From: Arthrobacter burdickii
Lineage (GTDB): Bacteria; Actinomycetota; Actinomycetes; Actinomycetales; Micrococcaceae
DNA: 64,000 nt
Direction of reading: 5' to 3'
Assembly: GCF_030433645.1 (NCBI RefSeq)
Contig: NZ_JAROCG010000002.1
Location: forward strand, 248,001-312,000
Shown: positions 33,063-43,040 of the stretch, one piece after another
Layout: each line of letters opens with the position of its first letter
How positions within the stretch are numbered: the first letter of the stretch is position 1
The notes under the pieces: generated by a model
What the model saw: the letters and a program-made list of their open reading frames with translations, nothing else
Databases searched by the model: none
Told to the model about the DNA's origin: nothing
Position numbers and translations under genes: made by a program

Positions 33063-34748
33063 GTGAGTGCAGAAGTAGCCGCCGAGGCCGTCGTCGAGCG
33101 ACCATCATCGTCATCCGACGAACCGTCCGGGCTTTCGCGCAGGGGTGCGATGTTCTCAGCGGCGGGAGCGAGCCTGCTGTCCGTCCTGCCGATGGGAACT
33201 CGGAGTGCCTCCGCGGCCCCGGCCCCGGCACCTCCCGTGCAGAAGCCCGCCAATCTGGGGCCGGCGACCGGGCACGCGGTCGGTGACCCGCGGGGCGCGG
33301 ACATCGCGGTGAAGGCGCGGCGCAGCCAGCAGGGCCGTTTCGGCCTGATGTTCCCGTCCCTTAAGCCGTTCGCCCCGTCGGAGGCGCTCCTGGCTGTCAT
33401 GGCCCAGCGGATGATCGACCCGCGACAACCACTCGCCGATGTGTCCTCGAGTGAGGACGGTTTCGACAACGCGGAGATGCCGGCCGGGTACACCTACCTC
33501 GGCCAGTTCATGGATCACGACATCACGCACGACATCACGCCCCTGTCCCAGCAGAAGGCCGACCCGCTGGCCCTGGTGAACTTCAATACCCCGTTCTTCG
33601 ACCTCAGCTCCGTCTACGGCCGCGGCCAGGCGGAGGACCCGCAGCTCTACGACCCGAAGAACCCCGCCCTGCTCCTGGTCGGGACCACACCCGAAGGGAT
33701 ATCGGACGTGCCCCGGACGTCCACGGGGGCGGCGACCATAGGCGACGCGCGGAACGACGAGAACCTCATCGTCTCCCAGATGCACCTGGCGTTCCTGAAG
33801 CTGCACAACCACTTCGTCGGCCTCGGCAACTCCTTCGCCGACGCGCGCAGGCTCGTGCGCTGGCACTACCAGTGGGTGATCGTCAACGATTTCCTGCCCC
33901 GCATGGTCGGGTCCGCGGTGGTCCGGTCGATGCTGTTGCCACAATCCGACGGGACAATCCGGGTCGACAACAAGTTCTACAAGCCCGGGAACCGCCTGAA
34001 GCCGATGATCCCGCTGGAGTTCTCCGTGTGCGCCTACCGCTTCGGTCACAGCATGATCCGCGCCGAATACGAGATGCACGACAACACCACCTTCCCGCTG
34101 TTCGGTCCTCCGGGGCAAGACCTGCGCGGTTCGCGTCCGCTACCGTACGACGCGCGGGCCGACTGGAACTACTTCTTCGACATCCCGGGTGTGGAGCCAC
34201 CCATGGGACGCAACACCGCCCGGCTCCTCGACACGCAACTGTCCTTCCCGCTGGCGAATCTGCCTCCCACGGTGGTGAGCCACATCGACGGCGCCATCTA
34301 CGCCCTTGCCCACCGCAACCTGCTGCGGGGCGTGAAGCTCGGTCTTCCTGCGGGGCAGGACGTCGCCACGGCACTCGGCGTCCCTCCCATCCCCAACACC
34401 AGGCTCGGCCTGTACGAACCTGAATGGGGGAGCAAGGCGCCGCTCTGGTTCTACATCCTCAAGGAGGCGGAACTGCAGGGCGGCCGCCGGCTGGGGCCGG
34501 TGGGCGGTCGGATCATCGCCGAGGTCATCCTGGGATTGCTGGCCCTGGACCCCGACTCCTACTTGAATTCCCGCACCCGATGGACGCCGGCCGACCCCGC
34601 CTTTGGAATGGGAGAACTGTTCAGGATGAGTGGTGCGACCTTCAAGGTGGAGGAGGACCTGCCGGAAGAGGTCCTCCCCGAGGAGGAAGTGCCGGAGGAG
34701 GGGCTGGTGGGGGACCACCTGCCCGAGAGTGAACCAACCGACGCCTGA
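33063..34748 (+). CDS. Animal-type haem peroxidase with Tat-like signal
   Basis: The protein has 561 residues and a GTG start with AAGGGAG. SRRGAMFSAAGASLLSVLP followed by Ala-rich sequence looks like a twin-arginine signal. The distal-site motif is QFMDHDITHD; NENLIVSQMHLAFLKLHNHFV-like and FRFGHSMIRAEY-like motifs (here YRFGHSMIRAEY, with the proximal His) define the An_peroxidase family. It likely oxidises halides or phenolics outside the cell. The Glu-rich tail (about 535-555) is unusual. High GC suggests it is core-like. Confidence 0.88.
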   Translation: MSAEVAAEAVVERPSSSSDEPSGLSRRGAMFSAAGASLLSVLPMGTRSASAAPAPAPPVQKPANLGPATGHAVGDPRGADIAVKARRSQQGRFGLMFPSLKPFAPSEALLAVMAQRMIDPRQPLADVSSSEDGFDNAEMPAGYTYLGQFMDHDITHDITPLSQQKADPLALVNFNTPFFDLSSVYGRGQAEDPQLYDPKNPALLLVGTTPEGISDVPRTSTGAATIGDARNDENLIVSQMHLAFLKLHNHFVGLGNSFADARRLVRWHYQWVIVNDFLPRMVGSAVVRSMLLPQSDGTIRVDNKFYKPGNRLKPMIPLEFSVCAYRFGHSMIRAEYEMHDNTTFPLFGPPGQDLRGSRPLPYDARADWNYFFDIPGVEPPMGRNTARLLDTQLSFPLANLPPTVVSHIDGAIYALAHRNLLRGVKLGLPAGQDVATALGVPPIPNTRLGLYEPEWGSKAPLWFYILKEAELQGGRRLGPVGGRIIAEVILGLLALDPDSYLNSRTRWTPADPAFGMGELFRMSGATFKVEEDLPEEVLPEEEVPEEGLVGDHLPESEPTDA

Positions 34749-34767
34749 AAGGGGCCGGACCCGCCGT

Positions 34768-35697
34768 CTACGCGGACTGGACAGCCGTCCTTCGCAGGTG
34801 CGCCTGAACCACCTCGCGCACCGAGGTCCAGTCGTGCGGACCGTAACGCTCGTTGTCGACGTGGTGGAGCTGGGCCTCGCCGCTGAACATGCTGACGAAG
34901 TACTGCATGCCCTGCCAGGCCGGGAACGTCGCGTTCTTGTCCTTCGACAGGGCCCGACCGATCTTGCTCATGGTCGACAGCGTCCCCGTGGTGCCGGCCC
35001 ACTGTGGGGTGAAGGGTGTACCGGTGAGGCCGCTGAGGGTCTGGGCGATGCTGCGGGCGGTGACGCGGTCGCCTGAAACCTCGACGACGCGGGGAGCATC
35101 CGCATCGAGGGCCACGAGCGCGACGACACGGGCGACGTCGTCCTTGGTGGTGAAGTCGAGGACCTGGTCGGGGGAGGACCAGAACAGGACGCGGCGCCGC
35201 CCGAAAAGGATCATCGGAGCCTGTCCCGTCAGCATGTCGGTGAAGGCGCCGTTCAGGACGGATGTTCCACGGAGTGGGGCGGCGTCGAGCGTGGCGGCGA
35301 ACTCGCGCCGGAGTTCGAAGTTGCGGTTGCTGCCGGGAGTCACCCGGCGGTAGTCCGCCGAGTAGTCCGACGGGATGAACCGCTTGACGCCCGCCTTCAC
35401 GGCAGCCGCCAGGAGGGCCCGCTGGGCGTCGAGGATCACGGTAGCCGTGCCGCTGACAGCCGAGATGACGGCGTCCACCCCCGACAGTGCAGCGACGAGG
35501 GCGGGCTCGTCCGTGTAGGCGGCCTCGTGGATGTCCACCCGATCCTCCCCGGCGTACATGGCCCGAGCCGTCCCGCCGCCGGGGCGAGTCAGGACCCGGA
35601 CGAGGGTGTCCGGGTGCGCGCTATCACCGAGCAGTTCGCGGACGATCCGGGACCCGAGGTCGCCAGTGGCGCCTGCGACGAGAACGGTGCTGGTCAT
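34768..35697 (-). CDS. NmrA-like NAD(P)-binding protein
   Basis: The protein has 309 residues. The Rossmann motif VAGATGDLGSRIVREL is at the N-terminus, with the NmrA/isoflavone-reductase pattern following (AAVKAGVKRFIPSDYSADYRR, FTTKDDVARVVALVAL). It is either an atypical short-chain reductase or a redox sensor. It sits between the peroxidase and a cupin gene, with no shared regulation evident. Confidence 0.85.
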   Translation of the reverse strand: MTSTVLVAGATGDLGSRIVRELLGDSAHPDTLVRVLTRPGGGTARAMYAGEDRVDIHEAAYTDEPALVAALSGVDAVISAVSGTATVILDAQRALLAAAVKAGVKRFIPSDYSADYRRVTPGSNRNFELRREFAATLDAAPLRGTSVLNGAFTDMLTGQAPMILFGRRRVLFWSSPDQVLDFTTKDDVARVVALVALDADAPRVVEVSGDRVTARSIAQTLSGLTGTPFTPQWAGTTGTLSTMSKIGRALSKDKNATFPAWQGMQYFVSMFSGEAQLHHVDNERYGPHDWTSVREVVQAHLRRTAVQSA

Positions 35698-35739
35698 GGT
35701 GGGCCCTTTTCTAGATGGTTGTCGGCGCGGTACGGCGCT

Positions 35740-36231
35740 TCAAGCGCTCTCTTCGCCCTTGTCGTCAACTTCCTCGACCCACGACGGCGGCTCATCGCGT
35801 CCCTGCTCCTCGTCCTTCTCGGCGTCTTCCGGTGTCTCCTGCACGATGCCCTGCGCGTGGTGCGTCGGGGCGTAGATCGTGTAGAGACGCAGTGCTTCGT
35901 CTCCCGTGTTCTCAACGTCGTGCCAGGTGCCGGCGGGTACCTGGATGCTCCAGCCGTCCTCGACGTCCCGCTGGAAGGAGAGGTCGTCCTTCGAGGGCCC
36001 CATCTTCACGCGGCCCTTCCCGGCGTCGATACGCAGGAACTGGTCGGTGCCGTGGTGCACCTCGAGGCCGATAGCACCGCCGGGCTCGATCGACATGAGC
36101 GTCACCTGCAGGTGCTTGCCGGTCCAGGCGACGCGACGGTAGGCGGCGTTCTCGGTCGTGGCAGTCTCGATGTCGAAGGCGTTCGGGTTCGGTCCGTTGT
36201 CGGTGATGTCCATGAACGCATTCTGTCCCAT
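35740..36231 (-). CDS. Cupin-domain protein
   Basis: The protein has 163 residues from the ATG at 36231; the ATG at 36213 is equally plausible. The cupin motif 1 is GGAIGLEVHHGTDQFLRIDAGKGRV, with two His and a Gln where Glu is usual. Motif 2 is VPAGTWHDVENTGDEALRLYTIY. The acidic C-terminal tail (EDAEKDEEQGRDEPPSWVEEVDD) is common in this small stress-type subfamily. The enzyme or binding activity is unknown. Confidence 0.85.
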   Translation of the reverse strand: MGQNAFMDITDNGPNPNAFDIETATTENAAYRRVAWTGKHLQVTLMSIEPGGAIGLEVHHGTDQFLRIDAGKGRVKMGPSKDDLSFQRDVEDGWSIQVPAGTWHDVENTGDEALRLYTIYAPTHHAQGIVQETPEDAEKDEEQGRDEPPSWVEEVDDKGEESA

Positions 36232-36327
36232 CTTTGCCCGGGGTCGCCAAATCGGCACTGCGGACGCCGAGACGGTTGCACGCTGCTTGGGAGGAGGGAC
36301 AGGCGGGGAGGTGTCAGAACGACGGCC

Positions 36328-36906
36328 TCAGCTCGGCCCCGGCTCTGGTCGAGGGCGGGGGTCGGTGCAGAGGATCGACATCATCACGGCGTCCACCCAT
36401 TCGTCGTTCCAGTGCAGCGCGTCGCGCATCGTCCCCTCCTCCTCGAAACCGATCTTCCGGTAGGACCGAACAGCCCGCTGGTTGAACGCGTAGACCTCCA
36501 ACCCGATCCGGTGCAGGCCGATCTCGTCGAAGGCATGAGCGATGACCGCACGCCCGGCTTCGGTGCCGTAGCCGTTGCCGGTAGCGCCATCCCCGCTGAG
36601 GGCGATGCGGTAACCCATAGAAGCATTCGCCTCATCGAGGTCATTCAGGACCACCTCGCCGAGGTACTGGCCCGTGTCGCGCCGCACGACGGCCCAGTCG
36701 GCGCGATCCTCGCTCTTCGGCGCCTTCTCCAGCCACGCGCGGATCTGGTCCTGAGTGAATCGCACGTGCGTGCCCGTCAGGCGTCGTGACTCCGGATTAT
36801 TCACGTTCGACCACACACCGTCGAAGTGCTCCAGGCCCTGAGGCTCGAGCCGCAGGCGCGGGGTCTCGATCATCGGCAGACGGGTGAAGTCGTAGTCGGC
36901 GTTCAT
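36328..36906 (-). CDS. GNAT-family N-acetyltransferase (RimJ/RimL type)
   Basis: The protein has 192 residues from the ATG at 36906 (GAGGAAG upstream). It has the ETPRLRLEP start, the acetyl-CoA loop region GNGYGTEAGRAVIAHAFDEIGLHRIGLEVYAFNQRAVRSYRKIGFEEEGTMRDAL, and the usual length. The substrate is probably a protein N-terminus or small amine, but it is not determinable. Confidence 0.88.
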   Translation of the reverse strand: MNADYDFTRLPMIETPRLRLEPQGLEHFDGVWSNVNNPESRRLTGTHVRFTQDQIRAWLEKAPKSEDRADWAVVRRDTGQYLGEVVLNDLDEANASMGYRIALSGDGATGNGYGTEAGRAVIAHAFDEIGLHRIGLEVYAFNQRAVRSYRKIGFEEEGTMRDALHWNDEWVDAVMMSILCTDPRPRPEPGPS

Positions 36907-37037
36907 GCTTCCTCGGATGCTGGTCGTCCGCGCCCGGGCGTCTCCGAGCGGTGCCCCCACCCTATCCACGGCGGCGCCACCCCTTCCGGGCAGCAGGCGC
37001 GGCACAGGCGCCGGCCCGATCCTATGCCGGGTGCGGG

Positions 37038-38165
37038 CTACCGCCCCACGGGCTCGAAGGGCGATGACGCCGCCCCGGTCCACCGGTACAGGTCCAGCAC
37101 GGCGGTCTGCTTCGTGACGCCGTCGTCGACGACCCGGCCCTGGGTGGCGATGTAGAAGTAACCGTTGCCGAGGGACTCGAGGCCGACGTCAGCGGTGAAG
37201 TTCCAGCCCCGTATGCCGGTGGGCTCGTGGGAGAGGCCCTGCTGGAGGAGGGGGAGGAGCAGGCCTTCCTCGGGTGTCCGCTGGCCTTGGATCACGCCTT
37301 GCGCGGGACGGGATGAACCGTCGATGGCGTAGAGCGAGTAGTTGGGGTACTGCTCCTTGACGCCCTTGTAGACGCCGAGGAGCCAGGTGTGGGTGAACGC
37401 GTCGTAGTTCAGGTTCTGGACGCCGTAGGTGGTGTTGCCGGTGTAGACGAAGTACTTGCCGTCGGTCGTCGCCGGGCCGCTGGTATGCGGAGCGTCCTGC
37501 GTGAGCGACTGCTCGAACTTCTTCCAGCGCGTGACGTCGTACTGCAGGAGCACTTGGTGGTCGTTGTCGTCGCGCTCGGTGTTCGAGTAGACGCCGTACG
37601 CGACCGTGAGCAACTGCTTGCCGTTCTTGCGCCCGAAAGCCGGGCCGAAGGTCACGCCGTCGATCCCGCTGCTGCCGTAGCGGTGGTCCGGGGTGTCGGC
37701 AATGTTGCCGTCGAAGACGCCGTTGCCGTCCATGTCCGCTGTGAAGTCCTGCACCACCTCGTGGAGGTAGACCGCGGTGACGATGCCGTCCGTCTCGGCG
37801 TCCATGTCCATCCCCGTGATCCTGTCCACGTCGAAGATGGCGATGTAGAAGGACTCGGCCGCCTTGTACTCCAGTGACCCGTAGACGCGGCCGTCCTTCT
37901 CGTTGAAGTCGAGGTCGCCGAGGTGCCCGGTGAAGCCGGTGACGGTGCCGAGCACAGTCCCGTCGAGGTCGGTCTTCACGAGCATCGAGGTGAAGGAGTA
38001 GTAGACGAATTCATTCTCGGTGTCGACGGCGATGCCCTGGACGTGCCCGGCCGGCCAGGCACCGCCGTCGACCGTGGCAGGGAAGTCCTCGACCGCGGGC
38101 TTCGCGGCGCCGGTGACCAGGACGGCGGACAGGAGGACGGTGATGGCGCGGACGATTTTTCTCAC
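37038..38165 (-). CDS. Secreted protein of unknown function
   Basis: The protein has 375 residues. A signal peptide (KIVRAITVLLSAVLVTGAA) is followed by a beta-rich region with motifs such as HVQGIAVDTENEFVYYSFTSMLVKTDLDG and HLGDLDFNEKDGRVYGSL, which suggest a beta-propeller. The Asp-rich stretch FTADMDGNGVFDG could bind calcium. I do not recognise a specific family. It lies next to, and divergent from, the M20 peptidase gene. Confidence 0.7.
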   Translation of the reverse strand: MRKIVRAITVLLSAVLVTGAAKPAVEDFPATVDGGAWPAGHVQGIAVDTENEFVYYSFTSMLVKTDLDGTVLGTVTGFTGHLGDLDFNEKDGRVYGSLEYKAAESFYIAIFDVDRITGMDMDAETDGIVTAVYLHEVVQDFTADMDGNGVFDGNIADTPDHRYGSSGIDGVTFGPAFGRKNGKQLLTVAYGVYSNTERDDNDHQVLLQYDVTRWKKFEQSLTQDAPHTSGPATTDGKYFVYTGNTTYGVQNLNYDAFTHTWLLGVYKGVKEQYPNYSLYAIDGSSRPAQGVIQGQRTPEEGLLLPLLQQGLSHEPTGIRGWNFTADVGLESLGNGYFYIATQGRVVDDGVTKQTAVLDLYRWTGAASSPFEPVGR

Positions 38166-38338
38166 AGGCGGGCTCCTCGTTCGGCAGCGGTGGTGTCAGT
38201 TCCACGGTGTCGAGGGGGAGCCACGGGCGGGTGGCCTGCGCTGGGCCCGGAGGTGAACAGCCCGCGAAGCGTTTCCCTCGCCTTCCACCCGCCGCACCTG
38301 ATGTACTCGGGATCAGGACTGCCTCCCGAAAGGACACC

Positions 38339-39577
38339 ATGACCATCGACCCCGCCGTCTTCGAGCTCTCCGACGCGCACACCACCGCGATGCACGAGCT
38401 CTACCGGCACCTGCACGCGCACCCTGAGCTCTCCATGCAGGAGACCCACACGGCCGCGTTCATCCTCGAGAAGCTCACCCATCTCGGACTCGAGACATTC
38501 ATGTGTGGCGGCACAGGCGTCGTCGGGATCCTGCGCAACGGCGACGGACCGGTGGTCGGCTACCGCGCCGACACGGACGGCCTGCCCATTGAGGAAAGCA
38601 CCGGGCTGAAGTACGCGAGCACGACGACGGGCACGCTCGCCGACGGCACGGCCGTGCCGGTCATGCACGGCTGCGGGCACGACACCCACATCACCGTGGG
38701 GCTGACCGCCGCACAGCTGCTGACAGAGAGCCGCGACGCATGGTCCGGCACAGTGGTGTTCATCTTCCAGCCGGGCGAGGAGATCGGCGAGGGCGCGGAG
38801 GCCATGGTGGAGGACGGGCTGTGGGACAAGGCGCCCATGCCGTCGATCATCTACGGGCAGCACGTCTGGCCCGGACTCGCCGGCACGGTGAACATCAGCA
38901 AGGGCACGGCCATGGCGATGGCCGACTCCTGGAGGGTGACGGTCCACGGCAAGCAGGCGCACGGCTCGCAGCCGGAGCAGTCGATCGACCCGATCGTCCT
39001 CGGCGCCCATATGGTGGTGCGCATCCAGACGATCGTCTCCCGCGAGGTGCACCCGATGAAGTCGGCCGTCGTCACGGTCGGCACATTCCATGGCGGACTG
39101 AAGGAGAACATCATCCCGGCGTCGGCGGAGTTCACACTCAACGTGCGGACGTTCGACGTCGACGTGCGCGAGCGCGTCCTCGGCTCCCTGCGGCGCATCA
39201 TCAGCGCGGAGGCTGCGGCGTCGGGTGCCCCGGAGCCGACTATCGAGGAGATCTCCAGCTTCCCGCAGTGTTACAACGACCCATCCTCGACGGAGGATCT
39301 GATGGCTGTCCTCGGTGGGGTGTTGGGCGAGGACGCCGTCATCGAGGCACCGCCGGTGATGGGTAGCGAGGACTTCGGTCTCCTGGCCGAGGCCATCGGC
39401 GTCCCGAGCGTCTACTGGTTCTTCGGCGGGCACCCGCAGGAACTGCTCGACGGAGACCACCCTGTTCCTGGCAACCACTCGCCGTTCTTCGCCCCGATGA
39501 TCGAGCCGACGCTGACCACCGGTGTCCGGGCGGCGATGACGGCGCTGCTGTCGAAGGTAGGGCCGCGTGAGGGCTGA
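38339..39577 (+). CDS. M20-family metallo-amidohydrolase
   Basis: The protein has 412 residues from the ATG at 38339 (AAAGGAC upstream). Metal and catalytic motifs are YRADTDGLPI, MHGCGHDTH, FQPGEEIGEGAEAM and a dimerisation domain beginning at about residue 190 (VTVHGKQAHGSQP). This matches the aminoacylase/hippurate hydrolase group, which cleaves N-acyl amino acids. The downstream amidase overlaps it, suggesting a joint amide-degradation unit. Confidence 0.9.
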   Translation: MTIDPAVFELSDAHTTAMHELYRHLHAHPELSMQETHTAAFILEKLTHLGLETFMCGGTGVVGILRNGDGPVVGYRADTDGLPIEESTGLKYASTTTGTLADGTAVPVMHGCGHDTHITVGLTAAQLLTESRDAWSGTVVFIFQPGEEIGEGAEAMVEDGLWDKAPMPSIIYGQHVWPGLAGTVNISKGTAMAMADSWRVTVHGKQAHGSQPEQSIDPIVLGAHMVVRIQTIVSREVHPMKSAVVTVGTFHGGLKENIIPASAEFTLNVRTFDVDVRERVLGSLRRIISAEAAASGAPEPTIEEISSFPQCYNDPSSTEDLMAVLGGVLGEDAVIEAPPVMGSEDFGLLAEAIGVPSVYWFFGGHPQELLDGDHPVPGNHSPFFAPMIEPTLTTGVRAAMTALLSKVGPREG

Positions 39578-40979
39578 GCTTCACGAACTGTCCGCCGTCG
39601 AACTGACCGGGGCCATCCGCCGTCGTGAGGTGTCAGCCCGCGAAGCACTCGACGCCCACTTCGATCGCATCGACGCCGTCAATGGTTCCATCAACGCCGT
39701 CATCACGGAGGACCGGGAGGGCGCTGCAGCGCTCGCGGAGGCTGCTGATCAGTTGACGATGTCGAGCGCGGATCTTCCGCCGCTGCACGGTCTGCCGATG
39801 ACGCACAAGGACACGCACAATACGAAGGGGCTGCGCACCACGCAGGGCTCGGTGGCGTTCAAGGACTTCGTGCCGACGTTCGACGACCTGATCATCGGCC
39901 GCCTCAAGAAGGCCGGCGTCGTGACGACGGGCAAGACGAACGTGCCGGAGTTTGCCGCCGGAGCGCACACCTTCAACGAGCTGTTCGGAACGACTGTCAA
40001 CCCCTATGACACCTCGCGAAGTGCCGGCGGTAGCAGTGGGGGAGTGGCGGCGTCGATCGCGGCCCGGATCCAGCCGTTGGGCGAAGGTAGCGACATGGGC
40101 GGCTCGCTCCGCAACCCGGCGTCATTCTGCAATATCGTCGGGTACCGGCCGTCGATCGGCGTCGTTCCCTCCGTTCCGACCCGCAACGCCTGGGCGTGGC
40201 TGAACCGCAACGGGCTGATGGCACGCGACGTCGAGGACATCGCCCTGGGGATGGCAGCGATCGCCGGCGCCGACCCCGCCGTTCCGTACCCCTACCCCGT
40301 CGCGGGTTCGTTCACGGCACCGCTCCAGCGGGACCTCACCGGGTTGCGGATCGGGTGGTCGCCCGACTTCGGACTCGGAGTGCCGGTGGATCACGAGGTG
40401 CTGCGGGTCCTTGAGGGCCAACTGCAGGTCTTCGCGGACCTCGGTGCCATCGTCGAGGAAGGGGCGCCCGACCTGCGGGGCGCCGATCAGGTATTCGGGA
40501 CGACGCGTGCCTTCGATTTCGTGCTCGGCCTCGGTGAGCTCGTCAAGAAGCACGGCGATGCGATCAAGCCCGAGATCCGCTGGAACGTGGAGCAGGGGCT
40601 GCAGCTGACGGCTCAGGACATGGTCGACGCCGCCCTTGCCCGGACCCGGCTCGACGCCAGCGTGCGGCGCTACTTCGGGAAGTACGACGTCTTCGCGAGT
40701 CCGACCGCGCAGGTGCTGCCGTTCGATGCCTCGCAGCGCTACCCGACGTCGGTCAACGGTGTGGAGTTCGAAACGTACCTGGACTGGATGCGTTCGGCCA
40801 CCCTGATTTCGGCGACCGGTCTCCCTGCGATGTCGGTGCCCGCAGGGTTCAGTGACGACGGCTTGCCGGTGGGGCTGCAACTGGTGATGCCGCATGGCAA
40901 GGACATCGAGTTGCTGCAGGTCGCGTATGCGTTCGAGCAGGCAACGGGTTGGGCGAAGCGGGCGCCGGAGCTGCAGTAG
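39567..40979 (+). CDS. Amidase-signature family amidase
   Basis: The protein has 470 residues and a GTG start inside the M20 gene (11-nt overlap). The Ser-cisSer-Lys triad is visible: Lys81 in THKDT, Ser156/157 in AGGSSGG, and the nucleophile Ser180 in GSDMGGSLRNPA. It hydrolyses a carboxylic amide; the substrate is unknown. Translational coupling with the M20 amidohydrolase supports two steps of one pathway. Confidence 0.9.
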   Translation: MRAELHELSAVELTGAIRRREVSAREALDAHFDRIDAVNGSINAVITEDREGAAALAEAADQLTMSSADLPPLHGLPMTHKDTHNTKGLRTTQGSVAFKDFVPTFDDLIIGRLKKAGVVTTGKTNVPEFAAGAHTFNELFGTTVNPYDTSRSAGGSSGGVAASIAARIQPLGEGSDMGGSLRNPASFCNIVGYRPSIGVVPSVPTRNAWAWLNRNGLMARDVEDIALGMAAIAGADPAVPYPYPVAGSFTAPLQRDLTGLRIGWSPDFGLGVPVDHEVLRVLEGQLQVFADLGAIVEEGAPDLRGADQVFGTTRAFDFVLGLGELVKKHGDAIKPEIRWNVEQGLQLTAQDMVDAALARTRLDASVRRYFGKYDVFASPTAQVLPFDASQRYPTSVNGVEFETYLDWMRSATLISATGLPAMSVPAGFSDDGLPVGLQLVMPHGKDIELLQVAYAFEQATGWAKRAPELQ

Positions 40980-41061
40980 CTGACATGCTGAACGGTCGTT
41001 GAACGTCCTCACGATGTTTGGAGATTTGGTTGCAGCATAAGAGCTGTTCCGGAACCTGTCT

Positions 41062-42876
41062 TTAGGGCTTGAAGTCCTCGTGCACGACCACGCGCGACAG
41101 TTCGATGACTCCGTCGGAGCACTTCCAGTAGTGCAGCCGCCGGGCTGCCTCGACGCCCAGCTCTATGCTCAGTCGCCAGCAGATCTCCGATCCTCCCGCT
41201 CGCGTCACCGCAGGTGCATCACCGGCGGACGAGGTGCGGAGAATATGAGCATCTCGTGCGCGGAGGGTACCGGGCAACGCCGAGAGGAGATCGACGACGG
41301 CCTTCAGTGCTTTCTGCTTCTTGTCCGCAGGGAGCACGCTGAGTGAAGCTGCAAATTCGCTGCCGAAGCGGTGCTCGCCGAGCGGGTGCGCCTCCTTCTC
41401 CATAGCCGGAACTCGCTCAACCCACGCTACATAGAGATCATGTTCAACCTGCTCCTCAGCAGTAAGGAAGGCCGGGGAAGCCGATTGCCTGCTTCCCTCG
41501 GCGCGGGTCGGGCGGCGTTTCCCCCGGAGCCTCGCGAGCTGCTCATTGAGGTGCGAAACTCGTTCCGTCAGCTGCTGATTACGTCGTTCGACGCGGCCCA
41601 GCTCGGTCCCGAGGCGAGCGAGAGCTTCGCCATCCACTGCCGCCTGCGTACGGATAGCCGTGCTGTCCGGTGTGTTGCTACTGAGCCTCAGGCGTTCCTC
41701 GCGCAGCGTCATGATTTCGGCCCTTGCGCTCTCCAGCGCCAGCTGGGTGTCGCGCAGGGCGGTGCCGCGCCTCACCTTGGAATTCGCCGGTATCAACTCG
41801 GTGCTGCCACCAAGATCAGGAGCATGCGCGGGTTCGTCCGGAGCAGGATTGAGGTTGCGACCGAATTCGAGCCAAGGTGTTCCCTCAGCGACAAGAACGG
41901 GAGCCGGAACTACCGGTTCATCGTCATCAATATCGAGCATGGTGAGTTGAACCCGACCTGCGTCGCGGCCGATACGAACGACGACGACCTCGCCCGGCGA
42001 CAGGAGGTCGTCAACAGTGTCCATCTCGTTCGTCGAGACATCCGTGGCGGTCAGGAAAAACGTCATGCCCGGGTAGAGCATGACCTCCGCACCGGTCGTG
42101 TTCAGCGATGTCACGAGACCGAGGGCGAGGGAGCCTTCCGGGTAATAGGCAGCAAGGCTGGGGACTTCGAGCAGCTCGCAGCGCATTTGGTTGACTGCGG
42201 GGTCGACGACGCCGATTACGCGCTGTCCGGGCGACAACAGCCAGGACACAGGAACTTCCGGTACGAGTTCCTCCTGGCGCACCATGGCTTGACCGCCTCC
42301 ATCGAGTTCGACAACTGCGCGGGACCCTTCGGCAACGAAAGTCTGCACGGTTCCTGTTCGCACGGTGGTTGTCGTGGCGTCCAGAGCTTCTTGTCTGGAC
42401 TGGGCCCAGTGCCTCGCGGACGCGAGATCCTCAACCTGTTCAAGGACCCGCGTTACAGCGGGCCGGACGTCCGCAGGCCTCGCCAGAATGTGCAGCGGGC
42501 TCTGGTAGGGGTTGTTCAACCACTTCAGGTGCGCAGGATAGACGCGGAGGGCGTCGTTGAAGATCCCTGTCTTGGGTGGTAGCAAATCTGCGAGGGCCAT
42601 GGTCACCGGTCCGCTCGGCACGATCCACAAATCCGCGTCGTCGCCCAACTTGGCCGCCAGATCCTGGACGTCTACGGCATCCTCGCCCGTGAACTTCCAC
42701 TGCGAGACGACCACCACCGGACGTTGCCGCTGTGGATCCAGCAAGAGTTCAGCGAGCTCGGCTACGCCGGATGCCTCCGTCAGTAGACGGGTACCAGGGT
42801 GGCCCAGCGTCGACGGCGGAGGAAACGTCATGGCTGGTGCACCGCCACTTACGCGATGTCGCTTGCGGGCCGGCAT
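41062..42876 (-). CDS. S1-like / coiled-coil protein of unknown function
   Basis: The protein has 604 residues. An N-terminal alpha/beta domain (about 28-140: RPVVVVSQWK, DLWIVPSGPVTMALADLLPP) precedes two OB/S1-like stretches (about 165-330; LLSPGEVVVVRIGRDAGRVQLTML). A coiled coil follows (about 385-460, TLREERLRLS...NQQLTERVSHLNEQLARLRGKRR). The C-terminal domain ends HYWKCSDGVIELSRVVVHEDFKP and resembles a toxin or RelE-like cap only loosely. A link to nucleic acids is inferred. It is the third gene of a same-strand set with two nuclease-like proteins. The ATG follows AGGAG. Confidence 0.7.
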   Translation of the reverse strand: MPARKRHRVSGGAPAMTFPPPSTLGHPGTRLLTEASGVAELAELLLDPQRQRPVVVVSQWKFTGEDAVDVQDLAAKLGDDADLWIVPSGPVTMALADLLPPKTGIFNDALRVYPAHLKWLNNPYQSPLHILARPADVRPAVTRVLEQVEDLASARHWAQSRQEALDATTTTVRTGTVQTFVAEGSRAVVELDGGGQAMVRQEELVPEVPVSWLLSPGQRVIGVVDPAVNQMRCELLEVPSLAAYYPEGSLALGLVTSLNTTGAEVMLYPGMTFFLTATDVSTNEMDTVDDLLSPGEVVVVRIGRDAGRVQLTMLDIDDDEPVVPAPVLVAEGTPWLEFGRNLNPAPDEPAHAPDLGGSTELIPANSKVRRGTALRDTQLALESARAEIMTLREERLRLSSNTPDSTAIRTQAAVDGEALARLGTELGRVERRNQQLTERVSHLNEQLARLRGKRRPTRAEGSRQSASPAFLTAEEQVEHDLYVAWVERVPAMEKEAHPLGEHRFGSEFAASLSVLPADKKQKALKAVVDLLSALPGTLRARDAHILRTSSAGDAPAVTRAGGSEICWRLSIELGVEAARRLHYWKCSDGVIELSRVVVHEDFKP

Positions 42877-43040
42877 TGCGTCTCCTCTTTTCCAGTCAGG
42901 TGAGCTTCACGGGGGTGGCAGTCTCTTCATGAGATGGTGCTGCCCAGTCTGGGCAGGATCTCGTCATCGGTTCGGCGAAGTGTGTTGAGCTACAGTCGCA
43001 CCGGCGCCGCTGGTCGTCACGGCCCTGGTGGCTGCCGCCG

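Noticed and set aside
35527-36789. A 420-residue open frame on the plus strand spanning several genes
   Set aside because: It overlaps the NmrA, cupin and GNAT genes on the other strand and shows no domain of its own.
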